Shown here piece after piece: positions 32,815-43,795 of a stretch of DNA of 48,967 nt. The notes beneath the pieces are model-generated. The model was not told the origin of the DNA, did no database searches, and saw only the letters and a list, made by a program, of their open reading frames with translations. Position numbers and translations under genes: made by a program. Source of the DNA: Planoprotostelium fungivorum (Eukaryota; Evosea; Variosea; Cavosteliida; Cavosteliaceae); the NCBI GenBank assembly GCA_003024175.1, contig MDYQ01000208.1, forward strand, positions 1 through 48,967, read 5' to 3'. Position 1 is the stretch's first letter, and each line of letters opens with the position of its first letter.

Positions 32815-34880
32815 ATGAAGAGGTCTCTCTTCCTGTTGTCTTACGCCCTGTTGGTGATGAGTCAAGATACCATGTCCCTTCAAACGGTCATCCGTGACTA
32901 TTACCCCTGCATCAGCACGGAGGTCACCCTGCCCACGCCAAACGGTCTCATGACTACTTGGGATCCCACCCACTGTAATCCAGACATTCAGAACCACGAG
33001 ACGACTGCCGATTACTCGGGACAGTATTCATGGGGCTACGGTCTATACAATCCCAATCCAGGCATGGTGAAACAGTCCCTAGACGCCAACAGGAAGCCAG
33101 TGTACGCTGGACCGAGTGTAACTTACACGACGGCCGTCAATCAGGTCCACAACTCGACGACCTTTTCCAAGTGAGGGACTGAGGATGAGCAGATCGAACT
33201 GACTCACCACAGCTGGTGGTCCGATACGTGGCCGGGAGCATGGGCTTATCCCTATACCCTGACCTTGACTCAGAGCACCGCTGGTACCTACGAATTCAAC
33301 CAACAGGACTTCTTCCCCCTGAATGGTAAGGGCTGGGGAAATAATGGGCCGGATATCCCCCAGCAGAATTGGGGTTTCTGTCTGGAGGCTCACGTGAGTG
33401 CTCTTCCATTCAAAACCTGACCTCGGCAGGCCAGCTTTATCTATGACGCCAATTCTACTTTCACCTTCACTGGTGACGATGACTTGTGAGTGCTCGATCC
33501 TAATATCTTTTAACGTCATGAAAGGTGGGTTTTTCTCAATAACGAGCTGGCCTTCGATCTCGGTGGAGTCCACTCCGCCACCAGTCAATCTTCCAGGCTC
33601 GGTGATCTCTCCATGGCTTCTAGCATGTATCAGGGTGGCACATACAACTTCGACATTTTCTGTGAGTTTCCTTTCGTATTTCAGACCTGAACCATGGACA
33701 GACTGCGAAAGACAGTCCATGCTGTCCGATATTCGTTTAACGACCACCATGAACATCTTCTGTCCAGCAGGTCAACTCGATTATTGCCACATCTGTGGGG
33801 GGACCGGTGCATGCTGTCCCAATTCCTGCGTGGCACCAGATCCCTGTCACATTGCCATCCGTGATCCCGCTACCTGCGCCTGCTCTTACCCTATCAATGC
33901 TACCATTGAGAACGAGTGCAATGCTCTGAGCTCAACGGACAAATGCAACACTTACAGCTGCTCGACAACCACCGGCAAGTGCCAGGCCACACCCATCGCA
34001 CCGGCACCTCAGACCAATCTGTGCATCAACACCAGCAAGTGTGATTCCACCTCTGGATATTCGTATACCAATTATCAATGCCCCGCTAAAGGTAATGTTC
34101 CGGCCTGCAACCCCGGTACATGCATACCTGCCACCGGACAATGCAATTACACTGTAATCTGCTCTCAAGATCCGTGCCAAGGTATAGCCTGCACACCACC
34201 CAACGCTTGTTACACCTCCGTCTGTGTGCCCACCTCGAATACCGATTACGTGTGCAAAAATACTAGTCGCATTCCCATCGGAGATGCTTGTACATCTCAC
34301 AGCTGTGATACCGCAACTGGCATCATCTCCAACACCTCCACGGTATGCAGTGACCCCACCAATTTCTGTCTCTCTTCAATTTGCACTCCCTCTCTGAGCC
34401 CCGCCTGCAACGTTACGAAGAAGAATTGTGACGACCAGAACGCCTGTACCAACGACTTTTGTTCCTCCAACAACGGCACTTGCTACCACACTCCTGTCGC
34501 TCTCAACACATCCAATACGTGCCTCTCTGTCACCTGCAGCCCCTCCTTTGGTATATCTTACACCAACATCACCTGCCGCGGTGTCAACTGTCGCATGGAT
34601 AGCACTTATCCGGGATGCTGTGTGTGTGGTGGTCTCTCCACTGCACAGATAGCTGGAATCACAGCAGGTGCCATCGCCGGGGCTGCTGTCGGTGGAGCTG
34701 CTGGAGCTGCCATCCTCGCTTTCGCTGGAAAGAAGGTGAGGAGATAGAGAATCTTCATAGATTGATATCGTTCAGGGATACGACTATTACGCTGCACATG
34801 CTGCAGCTGCCGCAGCGGTTCAGGACAATCCAATGTATGTTGCCAACCAGAATAACTTCAGCAATCCCATGGCTGACTAA
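32815..34880 (+). CDS. Fibro-slime (Psi-family) membrane protein with Cys-rich slime-mould repeats
   Basis: Signal peptide MKRSLFLLSYALLVMSQD, then a fibro-slime/PA14 domain: IRDYYPCIS near the start, then GWGNNGPDIPQQNWGFCLEA, FTFTGDDDLWVFLNNELAFD, LGGVHSATSQS and YNFDIFYCERQ. These match the calcium-binding PA14-like domain of Dictyostelium prespore-cell-inducing factor proteins. From about 33765 to 34620 there is a Cys-rich region with repeats of the CxxxxCxxxxGxC type. Next is a Gly/Ala-rich transmembrane helix (AGITAGAIAGAAVGGAAGAA) and a short cytoplasmic tail ending NPMAD after a 38-nt intron. Introns at 33173-33213, 33395, 33486 and 33661 all begin GTGAG. It would sit in the plasma membrane with the sugar- or matrix-binding domain outside (inference). 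Confidence 0.88.
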
Positions 34881-35124
34881 ATGGGCCCTGAAATTGTACA
34901 ATGAAGATTGAAAGGATAAGTGTTGCAATAGAATAAATCACACCAGCTGGCCCAAAGTTATCGTTCAGAGACAGGAATAACTGATCACAACAGAAATTCT
35001 GTTCGACAAGTGTAGTTACATCGGTTCAACAGAGAGATCACAGAGGAATCTTCTGACTCACTATGAATGACCTCGACTTCTCTTCTTGGGAATGTAATGA
35101 TAAAGTGCGACGACTCACGAGGAA
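34881..35124. other. Intergenic region
   Basis: A 244-bp spacer after the fibro-slime gene. AATAAA occurs at 34932 and could serve as its polyadenylation signal. No gene was seen. Confidence 0.4.
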
Positions 35125-35433
35125 TCAGGGGTTGTTATGTGAGGAATTCCTCTGACATGATGTTGGGACGAAAGAAACTATACCCAGACAGTCTGGGGCG
35201 ATCGTCATCTGCAGATCCATTCTGAGCGTTACAAAATAAATGAAAGAAGAAGTTTCACGTGAAAAGCAAAGGGAAATCTTCGGTGGGAAGGAACAGGAGC
35301 AATTACATTCGGAACCATCGGCCCCGAGTTCAGCCACATCCCTGTAGAACGATTCTATATTCATCTTCGACAGAAGGCATTTGACCACTCGTGCCGTGAC
35401 ATGGATGGAGAGGCAGGCCAACAGGAGGGGCAT
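35125..35433 (-). CDS. Possible small secreted Cys-containing protein
   Basis: An ATG at 35433 opens MPLLLACLSIHVTARVVKCL, a plausible signal peptide, followed by SECNCSCSFPPKISLCF. Read through, the frame runs to 35125 (102 codons). A 37-nt intron beginning GTGAAAC at about 35270 is possible and would end the protein near 63 residues. No family is recognised. It could also be noncoding. Confidence 0.35.
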   Translation of the reverse strand: MPLLLACLSIHVTARVVKCLLSKMNIESFYRDVAELGADGSECNCSCSFPPKISLCFSRETSSFIYFVTLRMDLQMTIAPDCLGIVSFVPTSCQRNSSHNNP

Positions 35434-35690
35434 GATAGCACACCAACTTCCCCATTATCCTCTCAAAACGGTTCAACTAAGGCGAAGAAGGGTATTTATG
35501 CATCTCAGAGTGCACCAAACAAAACGCAACTTTCCACTGTCGATTTAAAGAATGGGTGAGCGTGCTTGATTTCGATGTGAATCACGTCCCATCTCCTCTG
35601 AACATCAGTTTCATCGCTGCAATTGTGATACATCCGTCGGAATTTTTCAGAGATGATATGCAGTGTGAGGGCTGAGATAATGTGACAGAG

Positions 35691-38600
35691 ATGATAGAAA
35701 GAGGATGGCATCACGAGGATTCACCCTTCGACGGATTCTTCCTGACATGTGGTCTGTGCCTGAGCCATCTGATGAGGTCCAGTGCACATCAACACGCGGG
35801 CCATTCTGAAAAAATACAGATAGACGACGGAACACTGGAATCCAGGATCAGGAAGGCGAAATGGACCAAGATCCTCGACCTCAGCGGATTCGATCTGGAT
35901 CAGGTGAGAGGTGTAAAGAGATATCACTGAGCAAAGGAAGATACCCGAGAGCGTTTGGGAGTTGAATGGTATCGTCGAGTTGAATCTGTCAGAGAATCGA
36001 TTGACTCAGATTCCTCCCACCATACGGAATCTTTCCTCACTGCGATCACTGAACCTCTCCCACAATCAATTTACCTTCCTTCCCTTCGAATTGTCCACTC
36101 TGAAGAGCCTCACCGACATCAAGATCTCCTTCAATCCCATCTCCTCTGATCTCAAGGTAGCACACTGGACCGGTCAATTGAAGGACTATCTCAGGTGACC
36201 CTTCTGTCCTTCCTTCCACTCATTTTACAGATGCTTGGGAAGCCCCGGAACCTCGTTGAGAGTGAACTGTGGGGATGGTAGAAGCATCTCAAAACAAGGT
36301 TTATCTCAGAGTCATTCCTGTGAGTCGTTTGACATCACCTCTCAATGACATTCCCTCAGTTTCAGGCTTTGGAAATTTCGTTCGCATGCAGAGCAAGACC
36401 AGCAAGCAGGTGAATGTGTAGAGGGGAGGGGAACTGAATGAGATAGACCACCGATCGACTGAAGCAGTGGGAGAAGGCATACAATGTTGTTCAGTTTGGT
36501 GCTCAGGTACACCCTCAGAGTCGATTGACCACGAGTACGCGGCACAACATGGAACATCCACTGTAAGTCCACTCCAATGCTTCTTCCCTATGAATCGTCT
36601 TTCATACTCCTCATCCTACGCCTCATCATTTATTCTTCACTCTCCCCAATCTGCATCTTCTATTTGTTGTAGAAGAATGGAATTCATGTGACTGACGACC
36701 ACAGTGACAACAGTATGGTAAATAGTCACCGGTGAGATATCTTTACGAGAGAGGTCTGACGAAGGAAGGCCATCTACCTACAGACCCGTCAATTTTATTC
36801 ACGGGGGAAACCACGAAATGAATGAAGAAGGGGAGGGAGGAATCATAGCAGAAGAGAACTATGGAAGTACCGTCGCGATATCCATGATGGGCCCTGACAT
36901 GAACAACAATGGGATTGCATGGGTGAGAAGGGGAGGAGAGAAGAGAATGACGAGAGCAGGGAGAGAGCTTTAGGGAGGGTATATCATCAGGAACAGTGCA
37001 AGGGACGCATTATTTGGAAAACATGTGTGAAGCGGATTATACCGTCAGAGCTATCCATCTTGGGAAAGGAGAAAAGTGGCAGTGGTTAGAACATATGACT
37101 CCTCTCAGGTGATCATACATCAAACATTCATGAAGAAAGAAGATATAGACATATGTCTGAATGAGACGATAAGAGAAGGAAAGGATAGATACAATGAGAG
37201 ATAGTAGAGGATTATGACAATGAGTCTGATGAACGTATAACAGCGACTACCGACATCTGAACATCAATCGCATCAATGGAATCGTGAAGCTGTCCAAGCG
37301 AAAGACGAAATTTCTGATAGAACCCTCTTGGGCGTCAGACATGGACGTGGATGATGTCTATGCTGTCATCATGGAGCGTACTTTCCACGGAAACATCAAA
37401 GACTGGACTGCAGCGAATCAGTTCCAGCCTTTTCCTCTCAAGCGAAAGATGCTGGCCGCTAGACAAGTGGCACTGGGCATGGATTTTCTTCACAGCAGGA
37501 ATCCTCCTGTCATCCATCATAATCTCACCTCATCCAACGTACTGGTGCGTCTCTCTCCTCTTCCCTCTCTGACTCTGTCAGGTGTTCCAACAGAATTGTG
37601 TGAAGATATCAGATTATTTCTTGGGAAATCGAATGATGAAGGAGTATTACTCAGAGTACAACAACGTGAAGGACGGTCACATGAAGTCAGCTTACACGTG
37701 TCCTTACTGGATGGCACCAGAGATACTAGAGAACGAAGAGGGAGGCATCAAGAGTGATGTCTATTCGTACGGAATGCTCCTGATGGAGCTGGTCAATGGA
37801 ACCCAACCCTTCTCAGACATCACATCCATGGATGAACTGACATCATCGGTGTGCATCAAGGTGATGCCGCTTCTACGCTGAGAATGACGAGAGACAGGAG
37901 GAGAGACCACAATTACAGAGTCCCGTGCCCCAGACGTTGGATACGTTGATACAGAGGTGTCTCAATCAGAGACCAGAGGACAGACCTACCTTTCAACAGA
38001 TTCTCATTGATTTCGATATTCTCCTCACAGAGACCGTCCTGGAGGACAAGGTCGCTTCTTCCTTTTGGAATTCTTCTTTCAGGGGACAGGTAACCTCTCC
38101 TCCTTGTCTCTCGTCTGACGGATTAGGATTTCGTTGGCTGGAGGGACTTCATTGTGGAATTTCATCGATACTTCAAAATAGAAGGACTGCCAATGGAAAA
38201 GGATAACACCATGACGACGATCATGCACCACATCATGGCTGACAGTGACGAGGTGAAGAATGAAAGAAAATGTGTAACACACTGAATGAGAAAGGCTGTG
38301 ACGATAGAGAATTTTTGTAAAGTGATCCAATGGTTTGGTCCATTAGACGGTTTCAATTTCATGAAGCGAATCTCCGATATCCACGAGGAGAGGTGAAAAT
38401 CATTCCATTCATTGCGGATTTGACTGAGATACATTCTATGCATCGACCCAATCGAGAGATAGTAACGAGTCGATCGAATGCTGAGAGATTGCAGTTGGTT
38501 TCACGGGAATCTTTCATCCATTCAGGCGGAAGACGTTCTGCAAGAGAAGGCACGGGGGACATTTTTAGTGAGATATTCTGCGAGTCACCCAGGAAACTAC

Positions 38601-39810
38601 GCTATCTCAGTCAACGGAGAAGAAGGAATCGTCAAACACTACAAAGTGTGGCATCGACCCGGTGGTGGCTATTCTTTGGGGAAAGAGCAGTATCCAGGTC
38701 CATCTCCTCTTCTTTCTCTCTTCTTCCTTCTCTCTTCTCTCTCTTCTTCCTCCTCTCTCTTCTCTCTCTTCTTCCTTCTCGTCACCTGTTTCTGACCTAT
38801 CCTCTTTAGATCTGAAGGCTCTCATTGCTGGAAGAACTGAACTCCTCAATCTTCGATTTCCTTGTGTGAAAGGAGAGAGATACTCGGATTCGAATTTCTG
38901 GACAACTCACGAGACGGATGAGGTTTGTTTGCATCATCTTAAGGGAGAGCTGATCATGTTCAGTCCAATTCAACCAAGACGGTAGTATCATTGAAGAAGC
39001 TGTGCTATCGATTCATCTACAGGAACACACAACTGTACCCGAAGATCAGCGACGTTCTGCCCCACGATCTCATGGAGCATTATCGTTGTACTTTCGTGGA
39101 CTCGATCACCTCGGATGAGGCCGGACGAGTCTTATGGAAAGAATACTGGCTGATGGAGGATGATGTGAATTGATTAGCCAAATCTTCAGCTGATGCCTGC
39201 AGGTGCCGTTCAACACGTTCGTCTTGGCCCTGAGCGATATGTTGAAGATTGGGATCAGTCAAGGGTCCACCCACTACATCACCTTGCAATCTCTGGTCAG
39301 GGACATAGGTGTCTGCCCTTTGTCGATCATTCATGTCTAAATGAAAATAGCCGATTCAGACAGCGAGAGGATCACCATAGAAACATTCAGCAAGTTACTG
39401 GAATGGTTTGGCCCGTTAGACGGACAATTCTTGGATAAGATTGCCAAGATCATCACCAAGCCTTGGTTCCACGGGAATATGACACACATGCAAGCAGAGA
39501 AGCATATCATGAAGCACTCCGGCACAAAGAAGGGAACCTATCTCATCCGTTTCAGCTCGAAGAACAGGGGGTATTTCACCATCACTGTGATTGGTGTGTA
39601 CAACTACAATATTATCGAGGTCCTGAGCAGGGAATAGGGAGGAATAGGACACTACTGCATTATCGGGTGTACTACAACCGATCAGAAGCCAAGTATAACA
39701 TAGGGAGGAGTGGCTTTGGGTCGCTTGATGAGATCATTACAAACTACAGTCGAGAACTCTGGCTGAAGATGCCGTGTCCAGGTTCAAAGTTTGCAACGCT
39801 CAACCTATAA
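35691..39810 (+). CDS. LRR - pseudokinase - SH2 - SH2 protein (SHK-related)
   Basis: About 16 exons. The start may be 35691 or, after removing an ambiguous stretch, 35772. Near 35860-36180 are three leucine-rich repeats (IPESVWELNGIVELNLSENR, LTQIP, LRSLNLSHNQFTFLP). A linker leads to a kinase-like domain (about 36960-38050): VIMERTFHGNIKDW, ARQVALGMDFLHSR, VIHHNLTSSNVLV where kinases have HRDLKxxN, ISDYFLG in place of DFG, then YWMAPEI and KSDVYSYGMLLMELV. A helical EF/SHK linker (VTIENFCKVIQWFGPLDG) precedes SH2-1 (WFHGNLSS, GTFLVRYSAS). The linker and SH2 are then repeated (ITIETFSKLLEWFGPLDG; WFHGNMTH, GTYLIRFSS) to the stop at 39808. The phosphotyrosine arginine is present in both SH2s. 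The catalytic Asp is Asn, so it is a predicted pseudokinase scaffold. Confidence 0.78.
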
Positions 39811-39978
39811 ATTATACCTGTACAGTAATTTTTTAGTCTGTAAATCAAACTGCTGAAAGACTCTTGACGACGGCAGAAATGTGATCGTTCTCCTCCTGGA
39901 ATGGAATGCCTTCGTCCATTCCTGTCGTGCCTCCTCCCACAAGAATAATATAATGTAGCGCTATTCTACTGTATTCAA
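39811..39978. other. Boundary between the gene-rich and the AT-rich repetitive part
   Basis: Short spacer after the SH2 gene. From here on, base composition falls in GC, introns become rarer and frames are often broken. No feature is identified in the spacer itself. Confidence 0.4.
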
Positions 39979-41282
39979 TGTCCTGCAATTTGCTCTCCTG
40001 GTTTGGCACCCCCCTCGAGTTGTAACAAGAGACACTGGCAGTGTCTCAAGATTGTCTCAAGAGGCTTGTATCTATACTCAACAACAATTACAAACACCTT
40101 GTCAGTCCTCCAACTTTGATGGCTTTTGATGAGTCTGTCTTTGGATACCATCCTTGCAAGTCCACTCAGATGAAGTTGGCAGAGATAGGAGAGGCTACCC
40201 CCATTGCACGCTACCCCAACAAAGACCATGAGTATGGGTTTCTTTTCTTCCAGGGGTCATCATTCATTCAAGGCAAGGAGAAGAGATTACCTTATGAAGC
40301 ATCAATAGGCAAGGACAGACCCACCCCAACAGGTGACCTATGCATAGAAAATACCCCATTAATGGCTCATCTTTGATGACAGAAAGTCTGATATCTGACA
40401 AAGCATTTGGACATTTCAGCTCAACTTTGGATTTCATTGACATGGGTATACATGCTACCGTGGGGTTCAGTAAGACAGATGTCCCATGGTTGCATACACT
40501 TATCCAACACAATCTTCCTGTCCATCACCATTGGGTATTTGTGCACATCTAGTCTGCTATAGCTGTGATCTGCTACTGTAGAAAGGACAAGGATGGAAAG
40601 CCCAACTACAATACAATCATAACTACAATAATCATCAACTGGGTAGGTGGTGACTGTAGAGTTGATGAGTCCAAAAATGTAAGTATTTTGGCTCTATCTC
40701 CCATCTTGCTCATCAAATACCCCAGACTGTTCTCAGTGAGAAAGAGATACATGCTATGAAGGTTGGGTACCCAACCTCATAGAATACCTAAAAAATGTCA
40801 ACTTGTCAATCTGTGAGTTGATATATACATTTCTTCAAATTGTGACACTGTTCAGCGGGATTGAAAGCAGACCTGGTGGCCAGAGTCATACACCATAACA
40901 GCACGTCAAGGACAGTTCAGGGGGCAAGCTAGCTTGCCTTCAAAAGATCTCCAAGGAGAAGATATCAGGGAAGGCTGAAGGAAATTTATTCTACGGGACA
41001 ACTTCAATCTTGTTGAGCTCCATGATGGGTACTGTTATGCTCTTGACAGCAGCCATGATCAACATGAGTGGCACTGAAGCTATCTCTTTGCTGCCCTACA
41101 AAGTGCTGTGGTCCAAGTGGTATGGCCATGCACCATTGGACAACACCAGAGAAGACCTAGGTGTGGCACATTCACAAGTGAGGATTGGCTGTACTGCAGC
41201 TTTTTCTCATCCCCACTTTCAACATAACAGCACACCATCAGGAGTGTATATGGGATTGATATGGGATTGATATGGGATATAC
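39979..41282 (+). pseudogene. Decayed DDE transposase, probably piggyBac-like
   Basis: Frames on the plus strand show a coherent protein broken by stops (for example at 40024) and frameshifts. Segments in order: FDESVFGYHPCKST, ARYPNKDHEYGFLFFQG, then LISDKAFGHFSSTLDFIDMG with IHATVGFSKTDVPWLH, then VICYCRKDKDGKPNYNTIIT, and near 41000 DNFNLVELHDGYCYALDSSH. The order (an Asp-Glu catalytic region, a K-P-like turn, a second Asp region with a short loop, then a late Asn/Asp block) resembles DDE_Tnp_1_7 piggyBac-type transposases. I cannot confirm the superfamily by eye. No terminal repeats were identified. It is certainly non-functional as it stands. Confidence 0.5.
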
Positions 41283-41770
41283 AACAACTGGTGAAGTATT
41301 GCTGATATGATTCCCAGTTATCAAAAACACCTCAAAAAAATGACAAGAGCCCCCCTGAGGAAAAACACATTAAATCAACATATTTTTCATCTCTGTTCAG
41401 CAGTACCTCTATCAATCCATAACTGTCCTATGATTCTGGTGACTTTGATGTCTTTGTAGACTCCAGTAAGGTCTCCAGCTTGTCCATGACCTCCTTGTTC
41501 TCTGACAGGACATCAGATCATATCATAGCATACACTCACCAAATAATACATAGGACATATATAAGATGAAACAGAAAAAGTAAACTAAATCCTACTGGAT
41601 GAGGTATGGTAGAACACTCTCAAGTGCAGTAGCAAAATAATTAAATTCTACTAATAATAATCTGGTGTTAAAATAATGATGCTATGTCACCAAACAAAGA
41701 CATATCATCAAAAAAATTGTATAGCTCAGGAATCACATCATATTAAAAGGGAATATTATAGCGGATTTCT
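41283..41770. other. AT-rich stretch without a gene
   Basis: Low-GC sequence with A-runs and short poly-T tracts. No frame with coding character on either strand. It separates the transposase relic from two small minus-strand genes. Confidence 0.4.
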
Positions 41771-41939
41771 CTACAACTCACCTTGCACTGAATGCTCGTC
41801 TCCTATGTTCTGTTTGGTAATCCTCTGCAAAACATTTGTAAGCGTTCGCGCGCTCTGTACTCGCTTTATGCAGTCTGGGTGGAAATCTATACACTCAAAT
41901 CATACAAAAGACACAATGAGGCAAAAGGCAGGCGCACAT
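41771..41939 (-). CDS. Small gene A (DFHPxCIK family), unknown function
   Basis: Proposed exons: MCACLLPH, a 28-nt intron, then FHPDCIKRVQSARTLTNVLQ and RITKQNIGDEHSVQ, ending at a TAG (41771) or continuing past a GTGAG donor at 41779. A homologous stretch on the same strand at 48640-48755 reads DFHPVCIK, then KLTNVLQKIYK, showing that this segment has evolved as protein. No domain is recognised. It could be a fragment of a larger repeated gene. The splice model is inferred. Confidence 0.45.
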
Positions 41940-41980
41940 GAATAGGCTGAGATCAATTTATTTGTGTCTCACAAGGCCAT

Positions 41981-42309
41981 TCAATTGTTCTTGAGGATGT
42001 CCTTTGCTGCGTCAAGAAAAGCTTTGTTGATGTTGGAAGTGCTCAATCCCTCCTCTCTTAGACAAGCTTTCTGACCAGCACTCCCAGTTTGGCTGATGTA
42101 AGACATCTGTTCCCTTTGGGTGTCTCCGCCATAGTCCTTGGCCGCCTGTGCGAGATCTGCAGGATTCTCAAAGCTTTGGGAGGCATCTTTGGTGACGGTG
42201 AAGTGCTTGCTTGTGTATTCAGTTGGAAATGACGATTGACCACTCTGTAATTGGAGAATCCCTCTTCCTCCGCTTCCGCCATGAGATCCTCATGAGGGCA
42301 CTCTGCCAC
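41981..42309 (-). CDS. Small gene B (HEDLMAEAE family), unknown function
   Basis: Two exons joined by a 38-nt intron (GTGGTCAATC to GCAAG). Exon 1: MAECPHEDLMAEAEEEGFSN and YR. Exon 2: HFTVTKDASQSFENPADLAQ, AAKDYGGDTQREQMSYISQT, then LREEGLSTSNINKAFLDAAK and DILKNN with TGA at 41981. About 100 residues, acidic and soluble. A partial homologue of exon 1 (HEDLMAEAEKEGIH) lies at 48545-48590, next to the gene A homologue but in the opposite order. No family is recognised. Confidence 0.55.
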
Positions 42310-42490
42310 AACGGATTCTAAGAGATGGAGTAAAGTTATATCTCCGTTTCACATGAATCGACGGTCATGCGTGATCGCCACCCACCATCACGTGATCTTC
42401 AGATCATGAGATCATTCGCTTTTTGTTTCGCTGAAACCAAGGGAAAAAAAACAAGATGCGTTACATACCTTAAAGCAACCAGATACAGTC
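42310..42490. promoter_or_regulatory. Candidate bidirectional promoter with TCACGTGA
   Basis: These 181 bp separate divergent start codons (gene B on minus, 42491 on plus). TCACGTGA occurs at 42388-42395, the same core as in the ATM promoter region and the palindrome at 43800. Assignment is by position only. Confidence 0.4.
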
Positions 42491-43657
42491 ATGCAGCGTG
42501 ACGATCGCCCCTACATACCTCCTCATCACCCTGCCCCGTTTCGTCCTGCACCTTCTCGTCCTGCAGAACCTAAACCTAATCAAGTAATTCGCATTTCACC
42601 TGGTCCTACTTTTGACATTGGATATCGAGGCTTATCCTAGATAAACTCCTCACTCAAAACGTTCATCTCTCGTCTCTAAATAGTTTCTGCCAGGGCGTCA
42701 GGGCTGTTTCTCAAACTTTTTGTTTCCGGAATTTATCGCGATATCGTAAAAGATATCAAACATAACACAGAGACCTCTGCCGCGTCCACAGGTAACGACA
42801 CCGTCCATTCACCGTGGGCCACAATTCAAGCTATCCACAAGGTAATAATATACGGCTCAATCAGACGCCTGTGTCTATATAGACGTCATTGTGTGTTTAC
42901 ATTTTCTGACCGTCACATCAGATCTCGTGCCTATCATCCTGTCGCCACCTCGAAGATTCTCAAGGTAATTCCATACGCTCGAACTGAACGCTTGGCCTCT
43001 CGGTTTGTGTTTTGGTTCATCTTCATCGTTCTGACTCCTGGGTAGAAGATGACGGATCCCAATTTGCCCACCATGCGAACTCGCATCAACGGTCTCGCCC
43101 TAACTCTGGCCGAGAAGACCTGGGCTCAGGAAAAGCTGGATGCCCACCCAAACTTGGCTTCCACGTGGACCCCTGAGACAGATGTTGATTTGATAGCTTT
43201 CATCAAGCAATCTGCCACCCAGTCCGCCCCACCTGGTGAGTCCCGACCCTTCTTTATTCTCTTTTTATTCTCTTTATTCTCGTCGCGGTGTCCCCAGGGC
43301 CTCTATGGGGCTCTACGGGCCTCTCAGGCTCTAGCTCGCATAGCGGCGGCCCTGGGTGTCGTTTTAGCTGTGGTCATGTGACCTTGGAGAATTTNAAGGT
43401 AATTTCATACGCTCGAGCTGAACGCTTGGCCTCTCGGTTTGCGTTGGTTCATCTGACTCCTCGGCAGGAGATGACGGATCCCAATTTACCCACCATGCGA
43501 ACTCGCATCAACGGTCTCGCCCTAACTCTGGCCGAGAAGACCTGGGCTCAGGATAAGCTGACAGCCAACCCAGACCTGGCTACCACGTGGACCCCTGAGA
43601 CAGATGTTAATTTGACAGCTTTCATCAAGCAATCTGCCACCCAGTCCGCCCCACCTG
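42491..43657 (+). CDS. Multi-exon gene with a duplicated exon, unknown function
   Basis: Exon 1 is Pro/Arg-rich (MQRDDRPYIPPHHPAPFRPA, PSRPAEPKPNQVIRISP) and joins in phase, by a 38-nt intron, to DKLLTQNVHLSSLNSFCQGV, RAVSQTFCFRNLSRY. Later exons include ATIQAIHK and SKILK. The exon at 43046-43235 reads MTDPNLPTMRTRINGLALTL, AEKTWAQEKLDAHP, ending FIKQSATQSAPPG. This exon with its flanking introns is duplicated at 43468-43657 with about 10% amino-acid change. A single N at 43395 lies between the two copies, so the duplication may be real or a joining artefact. No family is recognised and the 3' end of the gene is not clear. Confidence 0.5.
43213..43357 (+). repeat. Dispersed exon-end plus intron block, copy 2
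   Basis: From CCACCCAGTCCGCCC at the exon end, through donor GGTGAGTCC, the pyrimidine tract of TTTATTCTC units, TCGTCGCGGTGTCCCCAGGG, CCTCTATGGGGCTCTACGGG, to CATAGCGGCGGC. It is the best match to the block in the CBM48 intron at 2.1 kb. Confidence 0.75.
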
Positions 43658-43785
43658 GTGAGTCTCGGTTTTCTTTATTCTCTTTATATTCTATCTTTTT
43701 GTCGCGGTGTCTCTAGGCCTCTATGTGGTCTCTAGGTAAGGGGCTCTGAGGGCCTCTCAGGCTCTAGTTCGCGTATACGCGGCCG
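43635..43785 (+). repeat. Dispersed exon-end plus intron block, copy 3
   Basis: Same order as copy 2 but more diverged and partly rearranged: CCACCCAGTCCGCCC, GGTGAGTCTCGG, pyrimidine tract, GTCGCGGTGTCTCTAG, GCCTCTATGTGG, and GCGTATACGCGGCC. It is followed at 43800-43815 by a perfect 16-bp palindrome CTGGTCACGTGACCAG. Confidence 0.6.
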
Positions 43786-43795
43786 GGAGGGGTTT

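Noticed and set aside
33079-33756. 225-codon minus-strand ORF in the fibro-slime gene
   Set aside because: The plus-strand exons with GTGAG introns encode a conserved domain in the same place.
38990-39810. A separate STAT-like gene for the second SH2
   Set aside because: No STAT coiled coil or DNA-binding domain; the preceding exons splice in phase from the first SH2 module and repeat its linker.
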